From contig JAJQCE010000026.1 in the NCBI GenBank assembly GCA_021202895.1, positions 1 to 48,730 on the forward strand: DNA of 48,730 nt, read 5' to 3'. Shown here piece after piece: positions 43,661 through 48,730 of the stretch. Made by a program: the position numbers and the translations under genes. The notes below the pieces were generated by a model, which saw nothing but the letters and a program-made list of their open reading frames with translations, had not been told where the DNA came from and ran no database searches. Every line of letters begins with the position of its first letter. Position 1 is the first letter of the stretch. Origin of the DNA: Ruminococcus sp. Lineage in GTDB: Bacteria; Bacillota; Clostridia; Oscillospirales; Ruminococcaceae.

Positions 43661-44854
43661 ATGAAAGCTACTAAAATAACAGCGCTTGTCTGCTGTGCAG
43701 TCGTTGGATTAACAGCCTTTTCAGGCTGCGGAGCAAGCTCGGATTCAAATGCGGACAGCGCAGAAAGCGGTGAGGAGATTATGGATGGTTCTATAATCAC
43801 GGCAAGCGAGGACAATGTAAAGCAGGTGGGCAGAACCTATATAATTGACGACACGCTTTGGTGCGCACTGTCAGGTTCGGGAATTGACTTTGAATACACA
43901 GGTACAAAGCTTGAGATTACGCTTGTCGGCGACAATGCGGCGACTATTGCAAGTAACGATGGAAACTATGCCCGCACGGCGATTTACGTTGACGGAGAGC
44001 GCGTAATTGACGACCTTATAGATAACGCAGAGGAAACCTACACGGTATTTGAAAGCGATGAACAGCAGACGGTAAGCGTTCAGGTTGTAAAGCTTTCAGA
44101 ATGTGCGATGTCAACCTTTGGCATTAAGCCTCTTTCGGTAGGTGAGGAGGGAAGTGTAACCCCTGCTGAGGAAAAGGATTTAAAGATTGAATTTATCGGC
44201 GATTCTATCACCTGCGGCTACGGAGTTGACGATGAGGATGAAAATCACAGCTTTTCAACGGCTACAGAGGACGCTACTAAAGCCTATGCCTACAAAACGG
44301 CACAGCTTCTTGATGCTGATTACAGCTTATTTTCAATAAGCGGCTACGGAATTATTTCAGGCTACACAAGCTCTGATCAAAAGGTTAAAGCGCAGACTAT
44401 ACCGCAATATTATTCCTCATTGGGTTTTTCCTACAACAGCTTTGCCTCAACAACACAGCCACAGTCGCTCGAGTGGGATTTTTCAAAGTTTGAGCCTGAT
44501 ATTATAGTGATAAATCTTGGCACCAACGACGCAAGCTACTGCGGAAGCGACAGCGACAAGCAGCAGGAATTTATTGACGGCTATGTTGAGTTTCTCAGTC
44601 AGGTTCGTCAGAGCAATCCCAATTCGATGATAATCTGCTCGCTTGGAATTATGGGACAGACCCTTTACGCTTCCATTGAAATGGCAGTCTACACCTACAC
44701 CAAGGACACTGGCGATGAAAACATTACGACCTTTAAATTTGACCAGCAGGATCAAACTACTGACGGCTTGGCCGCCGACTGGCATCCTACAGAAGCTACC
44801 CACGAAAAGGCGGCAACGGCACTTTGCGAGTACATAAAGGAGCTTGGATTTTAA
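43661..44854 (+). CDS. CE2-like carbohydrate acetylesterase lipoprotein
   Basis: A 397-residue lipoprotein with lipobox FSGC (Cys23), a beta-sandwich (about 45-160) and an SGNH catalytic domain (172-397). The active-site residues are visible: Ser182 in IEFIGDSITCGYG, Asn289/Asp290 in VINLGTND, and His375 in ADWHPT. A beta-sandwich followed by an SGNH domain with GDSITCGYG and NLGTND is the plan of CE2 esterases, which remove acetyl groups from xylan or mannan oligosaccharides at the cell surface. Upstream are a good promoter and AAAGGA. The nearby GH26 mannanase makes acetylated mannan a plausible substrate. It is the only plus-strand gene of this area. Confidence 0.88.
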   Translation: MKATKITALVCCAVVGLTAFSGCGASSDSNADSAESGEEIMDGSIITASEDNVKQVGRTYIIDDTLWCALSGSGIDFEYTGTKLEITLVGDNAATIASNDGNYARTAIYVDGERVIDDLIDNAEETYTVFESDEQQTVSVQVVKLSECAMSTFGIKPLSVGEEGSVTPAEEKDLKIEFIGDSITCGYGVDDEDENHSFSTATEDATKAYAYKTAQLLDADYSLFSISGYGIISGYTSSDQKVKAQTIPQYYSSLGFSYNSFASTTQPQSLEWDFSKFEPDIIVINLGTNDASYCGSDSDKQQEFIDGYVEFLSQVRQSNPNSMIICSLGIMGQTLYASIEMAVYTYTKDTGDENITTFKFDQQDQTTDGLAADWHPTEATHEKAATALCEYIKELGF

Positions 44855-44879
44855 AGCTTGAACAAATGTTAAGCAGATA

Positions 44880-45231
44880 ACTGTAAAAAAATCGTGTCTC
44901 TCGTTTTTGAGAGCTGCAATGCTCTTCAATTTATTGCTTTTCAGGCAGTAAAGCCGAAGCTTATGCTGCTAAGAATGATATAACCTATAAGCTCCTGCCT
45001 TTATTAGTAACAGCAAAATCCACTTATACCTCTACTGCTTCGGCAGTAAAAATCAACTGGACAAAGGTAAGCGGAGCGACAGGCTACAGAATTTACATAT
45101 ATAATGCTGACACAAAAAATTCAGGACTTAAGAGCGGCGCGGTTTACAGATATAGGATTCGTGCATACAGAAAAGTCAACGGTAAAACGCTTTTCACCTC
45201 TTACTCGGATACTAAAAAAGTTTATGACTAA
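44880..45231 (+). pseudogene. Remnant of a secreted Fn3-domain protein gene
   Basis: No start codon opens this frame. From about 44911 it reads through a signal-peptide-like end (SGSKAEAYA) and then an Fn3 half (TSTASAVKINWTKV, ATGYRIYIYNADTKN) joined directly to the end of an Fn3 domain (SGLKSGAVYRYRIRAYRK), before the stop at 45229-45231. Compared with the Fn3 modules of the convergent gene at 45307-47538, about 12-18 residues are missing at the junction. A signal-peptide-like stretch (KKSCLSFLRAAMLFNLLLF) lies in a different frame just upstream (about 44882-44940), so there is a frameshift as well. Deletion, frameshift and loss of start indicate a decaying gene. Confidence 0.7.
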
Positions 45232-45248
45232 AGGTTAAGCTATTATAT

Positions 45249-45289
45249 AAAAAAGACCGTGTTTCTTAAACAAGAAACACGGCTTTTTT
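45249..45289. terminator. Strong bidirectional terminator
   Basis: AAAAAGACCGTGTTTCTT pairs with AAGAAACACGGCTTTTTT around a 4-base loop. It can stop transcription from both the Fn3 remnant and the convergent gene. Confidence 0.9.
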
Positions 45290-45306
45290 GTTGAGGTTTA
45301 ATCTAT

Positions 45307-47538
45307 TTACTTAAGCACAATCATAGTCTTAGGCTCATTATTTACGTTTGCCATAGAGGTCGTTAATGTATAAGCGCTTACTCTTCTAAGGCTTCTCGGA
45401 CCATTTCCGTAGTAGGGATCCGCATAGTAGAAGTAAAGAACTCCGCCGATGTATTCATAGCCGCAGACAACGACAAAATGTCTGCCGCCGCCGCTTGTAA
45501 TAACAGATGATCTGTAGCAGGTAACTACAAGAACTCTGTGACCGCTGTCTATTTGACTTTTTATTCCGCTGGTTTTATTGCTTGTGCTGCTGTAAATGTT
45601 CTTTGCACTGTATTTTCCATCTGAATAGCCTGAAATAAGTTTGAGAAGCATAGGAGCAGTCATTCCGCCGCCACCTCTAAGACTTCCTTGGTCGTTTAAA
45701 CTGTTTCTTTCAGAGTATAAAATCAAAGCGTCCTTGCTCCATCTGGCATTCTTTTCACTGTTGACTAAAATTGCAACGGCAGTAGGTCCGCAAGCGGAAT
45801 AACCTGCGATAGAGCCGCCGTATTGACCGATTGCACCAGTCTGAAGTACGGTTGCATTGCTGCGTATTGACGCATTGCTCTTTTTTATAAGCTTCTTTTC
45901 CGATTTGTAGTTTATTACATAATAACCTTCATAGTGAGGATCATAGCAGCCTGTGTAATAGGACGAACCCGACACGCTGCCGCTTGCTTCATATGAAGTA
46001 TTATACACGTAAGAATAACTGCTTATGTAGTAAAGCGTGTCATTGGATTTTGTTGCAAGCTTTTTAACACCGCTTGTGCCATAGTATGTTCCTGTTACAT
46101 TTTTTGAATATGGGCGTATTTTATACTTATAGCTTGTGTTTGCTGAAAGGTTTTTATCAGTATATTTGGTAGTCGAACCGCTGGTTATATCTTTTATTAA
46201 AACATACTTTGAACCATTGTAGCGGTAAATCTTGTAACCGGTTGCGTTTGCAACCTTGCTCCAATTTATTGTTATCGAGTTGTTTGTACATGAATAGCTG
46301 TCGCTGACAGTTAGTTTTCCAGGAATCTTTGGTTTTGTTGTAATCTTTTTTACATTAGACCACGATGAGTATACTTTAAGTGAAGAAGAAACAGTTTTGT
46401 ACGCTCTCACTCTGAATTTATATGCTGTGTTGGCTTTAAGTCCGCTTATGCGGTATGTGGTTGTTGAAGAACCTGTTATAGTTTTAATCGTTTCCCATTG
46501 TTTTTTTGAGGAATTGTATTTTTGAACCTGGTAGCCTGTGCAGGTTGTTTTTTTCCAATTTATACGTATTGCCGTTTGAGTCCTTGACGATGTTTTGAAT
46601 GTCACCTTGCTGGGCTTTGTAGCTGTGTAAATTGTATTGCTTGCGTCAGACCAGTAATTAACAGCGTTTATTTTGATATATGCCTTGACCCTGTACTTAT
46701 ACACGGTTGATGATTCAAGCTTGGAATTTCTATAGGTTGTAGTTGAACCGTCTTTTATAGTAGCAATCTTGCTCCACGTCTTGGTTGCGGAATCATATCT
46801 GTAGATTCTGTAGCCTGTCGCTGAGCTTACTTCGTTCCAGTTTATGCGAACTGCCGAATCAGTAGAAGTAAAGCTTGTCAATACGCTCACCTTGTCAGGG
46901 TCGGTGACTGCGGTTATTACGCTGCTGTAATCTCCATAGTAATTTGTGCCGTTGTAATTTACATAGGCTCTGATTTTGTATTTGTAGGTCGTTGCGGAAG
47001 AAAGCGAGGAATTTTTATAAGTAAGGGCGTTTGTGACCGTTGATATTTTGCTCCAACTAGAAGAGCTTGAATTATATCTGTAAACCTCGTATCCGTCAGC
47101 GTCGTCAACTGCGCTCCAATTGATTCGTATTGCTGATGAAGTAGAGCTAAAGTCGCTGCTTGCCGTAACCTTTCCAAGAGTTTTTTTCGCAGTGTAGTTG
47201 CTTTTGTATGAGTAAGAGCAATTTTCACATTCGTACAAAGTGTAGCCCTGTGAAGCGTATGTCGGTTCTACAACTGTGGCAACATAGCTGTGACCTGTTG
47301 CGGCTATTTCCTGAGTATAGCTGTCGCCGCATGAGCAGGTGAAGGTTTCCACACCGCTTGCTGTGCAGGTGGGATCGGTTGTAATTTCAGATGTGTAGGA
47401 GTGAACGTGTTCACTCTCATCAGCTTCCTCAGCATAAGCGTGAAAAGGGGTTAAATCTCCGATTTTTTCAGCCGTTGGAAGAGCCGCACTGAAAGCGAAA
47501 AGCAAAACCAACAGACCTGAAACAATTTTTTTGTTCAT
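45307..47538 (-). CDS. Secreted protein with four Fn3 repeats and a C39-like cysteine peptidase domain
   Basis: A 743-residue protein with signal peptide (1 to about 36). A Cys-containing module follows (about 44-110; HVHSYTS, TCTASGVETFTCSCGDSY, CENC), of a kind common in Firmicute surface proteins. Four fibronectin III domains follow (about 121-212, 215-307, 309-402 and 406-497). A C-terminal papain-like domain (about 500-743) has Cys583 in YSACGPTAVAI, His687 in GGGRHFVVVCGY and Asp707 in YYADPYYG, matching peptidase C39-like proteins. Thus it is probably an anchored or cell-wall-associated protease or amidase. The start follows AGGAGG and lies 20 bases after the stop of the permease gene, so both may share a transcript. 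A strong terminator follows. Confidence 0.9.
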   Translation of the reverse strand: MNKKIVSGLLVLLFAFSAALPTAEKIGDLTPFHAYAEEADESEHVHSYTSEITTDPTCTASGVETFTCSCGDSYTQEIAATGHSYVATVVEPTYASQGYTLYECENCSYSYKSNYTAKKTLGKVTASSDFSSTSSAIRINWSAVDDADGYEVYRYNSSSSSWSKISTVTNALTYKNSSLSSATTYKYKIRAYVNYNGTNYYGDYSSVITAVTDPDKVSVLTSFTSTDSAVRINWNEVSSATGYRIYRYDSATKTWSKIATIKDGSTTTYRNSKLESSTVYKYRVKAYIKINAVNYWSDASNTIYTATKPSKVTFKTSSRTQTAIRINWKKTTCTGYQVQKYNSSKKQWETIKTITGSSTTTYRISGLKANTAYKFRVRAYKTVSSSLKVYSSWSNVKKITTKPKIPGKLTVSDSYSCTNNSITINWSKVANATGYKIYRYNGSKYVLIKDITSGSTTKYTDKNLSANTSYKYKIRPYSKNVTGTYYGTSGVKKLATKSNDTLYYISSYSYVYNTSYEASGSVSGSSYYTGCYDPHYEGYYVINYKSEKKLIKKSNASIRSNATVLQTGAIGQYGGSIAGYSACGPTAVAILVNSEKNARWSKDALILYSERNSLNDQGSLRGGGGMTAPMLLKLISGYSDGKYSAKNIYSSTSNKTSGIKSQIDSGHRVLVVTCYRSSVITSGGGRHFVVVCGYEYIGGVLYFYYADPYYGNGPRSLRRVSAYTLTTSMANVNNEPKTMIVLK

Positions 47539-47558
47539 ATAATTTTCCTCCTAAAAAA

Positions 47559-48410
47559 TTAAACTATCAAATTTATAATGACGCCCGAAACCACTGCCGA
47601 CAGATAGAGAATGCCCATTATAGAAAGGTTTTGCTTAATGCTGTGGTTTGTGCGAAAAAGAACAATCAGACCCACTCCCGCACCTGTGCAAAGTCCCGCA
47701 ATGCAGGATCCGAACGAAAGCACGCCTTCGATATAAAGCTGGGTAATAATAACTGAAGCGGCACAGTTTGGAATAAATCCAAAAAGTGCAGTAATCAGCG
47801 GCTGAACAGGCGAGCCCTTCATCATAATTGAAGCAACTCTGTCTGTTCCTAAAAATTCAAATGCCGAGCCGAGAACTAAATTTATAATCAGAATAATCAG
47901 CGAAATCTGAGCGGTATGAATCAGTGCGCTTACAAAAATATTGTGGTGTTCGCAGTCGCAGTCACGGCAAAGCTCATCGATGTGCGGAGATTCGTTCTCC
48001 TTTTTGTAATGCCTTGCGATTAAGTCAACAACAAAGCCCACAACCACGGCAATAATTATTTTTACAACAATCAGCCGCCAGACGTCCGAAGCGTAGGACG
48101 GATTTGAAATCAACAGAGGGATTGCCTCATCGCTTGTGGCGATATAAACGCTTATCAGCGTACCCATGCTAATTAGTCCGCCTGAAAACAAATTTGAAAC
48201 CGCCGCAGAAAATCCGCATTGAGGAATACTACCTAGCAGCGCACCTCCGAGCGAGCCGAGAGGTCCTAGCTTTCTGAGCGCATTCGGCAGCTTCTCGGCG
48301 TGGTGATGCTCTAAATATTCAATTAAAAAATATACGATATAAAGGAAGGGTATAACCCTAAGCGTATCAAGAAGTGCATCTAAAACTATACCTATAATTA
48401 TTTCTGACAT
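47559..48410 (-). CDS. ArsP_2-type permease (putative metal/arsenic transporter)
   Basis: A 283-residue integral membrane protein with about eight to ten hydrophobic segments and a cytoplasmic His/Cys-containing loop (CRDCDCEHHN, about 143-152). Segments such as LGSIPQCGFSAAVSNLFSGG and FGFIPNCAASVIITQLYIEG form an inverted repeat within the protein and carry the conserved PQCG and PNCA motifs of the family PF11449 (10-TM heavy-metal exporter or putative manganese transporter). Export of metals or arsenicals is the usual guess. The ATG lies behind a modest AGGAGC site. Two possible promoters and a possible short leader RNA are upstream. Confidence 0.85.
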   Translation of the reverse strand: MSEIIIGIVLDALLDTLRVIPFLYIVYFLIEYLEHHHAEKLPNALRKLGPLGSLGGALLGSIPQCGFSAAVSNLFSGGLISMGTLISVYIATSDEAIPLLISNPSYASDVWRLIVVKIIIAVVVGFVVDLIARHYKKENESPHIDELCRDCDCEHHNIFVSALIHTAQISLIILIINLVLGSAFEFLGTDRVASIMMKGSPVQPLITALFGFIPNCAASVIITQLYIEGVLSFGSCIAGLCTGAGVGLIVLFRTNHSIKQNLSIMGILYLSAVVSGVIINLIV

Positions 48411-48440
48411 TTTTAGCTCCTGATTTTTTCTTTCTTCTAT

Positions 48441-48468
48441 ATTTTACCACAAATTAAATCTTTTTCGA
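48441..48468 (-). promoter_or_regulatory. Possible proximal promoter of the ArsP_2 permease gene
   Basis: On the minus strand TCGAAA (48468-48463) and TAAAAT (48446-48441) are 16 bases apart, about 30 bases before the ATG. The -35 is imperfect. Confidence 0.4.
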
Positions 48469-48555
48469 TTGACATTTTTAACATAAATCTATTATTATTT
48501 GTTGAAAATCTACAGTGTGATGTATTATAAAAAAATTTGCAATTACAAAACAAAA

Positions 48556-48576
48556 TGAAAAATCATTTATTTTTCA
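48556..48576 (-). terminator. Possible attenuator hairpin upstream of the permease gene
   Basis: TGAAAAAT and ATTTTTCA form an 8-base-pair AT-rich stem around a 5-base loop, followed on the minus strand by CATTTTGTTTTG. It lies about 60-75 bases after the perfect promoter at 48630-48658. Between them a 14-codon frame (48611-48567, minus, MKRLAMKSQQPSEK) starts at an ATG. Together these would make a short leader RNA. Confidence 0.35.
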
Positions 48577-48629
48577 CTTGGCTGTTGACTTTTCATTGCT
48601 AGTCTTTTCATGTGATCTTTTCTATCTTT

Positions 48630-48658
48630 ATTATACAGTGAAATGCGGTTTTTGTCAA
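48630..48658 (-). promoter_or_regulatory. Consensus promoter, minus strand, right end of window
   Basis: TTGACA (48658-48653) and TATAAT (48635-48630) with a 17-base spacer, both perfect, pointing towards the permease gene 220 bases away. Beyond it (48659-48730) nothing is recognised. Confidence 0.8.
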
Positions 48659-48730
48659 GCACTTTTTAAGGTTTTAAAAAAATCTTTATGAATGAATGAT
48701 TTATCTAATGGAAAAGTTTTTTTAAAACTT

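Noticed and set aside
42568-43815. Longer version of the LysR protein
   Set aside because: The extra 95 residues lie opposite the esterase gene and its promoter; the helix-turn-helix begins at the Met at 43530.

Overview
The window looks like chromosomal DNA of a low-GC, Gram-positive, carbohydrate-degrading anaerobe close to Ruminococcus (Clostridia, Oscillospiraceae/Ruminococcaceae). The evidence is the set of secreted lipoprotein glycosidases and esterases (two GH26-type proteins with CBM35-like modules, a GH59 protein, a CE2-like esterase) and a cytoplasmic GH95 enzyme. Also typical are a CIRCE-controlled groESL operon, strong AGGAGG ribosome-binding sites with occasional TTG starts, and many TTGACA/TATAAT promoters. 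The genus is an inference: there is no rRNA, and no dockerin or cohesin was seen.

Layout. 1-559: left-truncated AAA-ATPase-like gene. 560-1251: promoters and a structured leader. 1252-6670: a PLP aminotransferase, an FtsX-type permease, a small Cys-tailed membrane protein and the ATPase YchF. 6789-14254: a saccharide cluster made of GH59 (+) facing a minus-strand operon of GH95, a GH26-like lipoprotein without its acid/base residue, and a CmpB-like membrane protein. 14255-18990: AT-rich spacer, then a MarR regulator with its own palindromic operator and a heterodimeric ABC exporter. 19214-23536: MoxR, DUF58 and transglutaminase operon. 27135-23580 (minus): response regulator, histidine kinase and HtrA protease, an envelope-stress unit. 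27693-29671: groES-groEL behind CIRCE. 29775-31441: a 4-TM protein, tRNA-Pro(UGG) and a lipoprotein of unknown function. 35935-31877 (minus): a membrane-fusion lipoprotein plus large FtsX permease, with no ATPase gene beside them. 36263-36883: cytidylate-kinase-like protein. 38672-36981 (minus): an intact GH26 mannanase lipoprotein. 41413-38856 (minus): leuC and leuD with two small genes between them. 43530-41519 (minus) and 43661-44854 (plus): a LysR regulator with a cytoplasmic SGNH hydrolase, divergent from a CE2-like esterase lipoprotein. 44880-45231: remnant of an Fn3-domain gene. 48410-45307 (minus): an ArsP_2-type permease and a secreted Fn3 / C39-like cysteine-peptidase protein.

How it fits together. 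The GH26 mannanase, CE2-like esterase, GH59, GH95 and SGNH enzymes suggest a cell that removes acetyl, mannosyl, galactosyl and fucosyl groups from plant or host glycans, with anchored lipoproteins outside and GH95 and one SGNH enzyme inside. The remaining genes are mostly housekeeping or envelope functions. The observations most worth checking are the GH26 paralogue with Val in place of its catalytic Glu, the GH59 gene whose end runs into its convergent neighbour, the structured leaders at about 1112-1251 and 48411-48635, the two extra genes inside the leuCD operon, and the decaying Fn3 gene. No clearly new multi-gene defence or mobile system was found.
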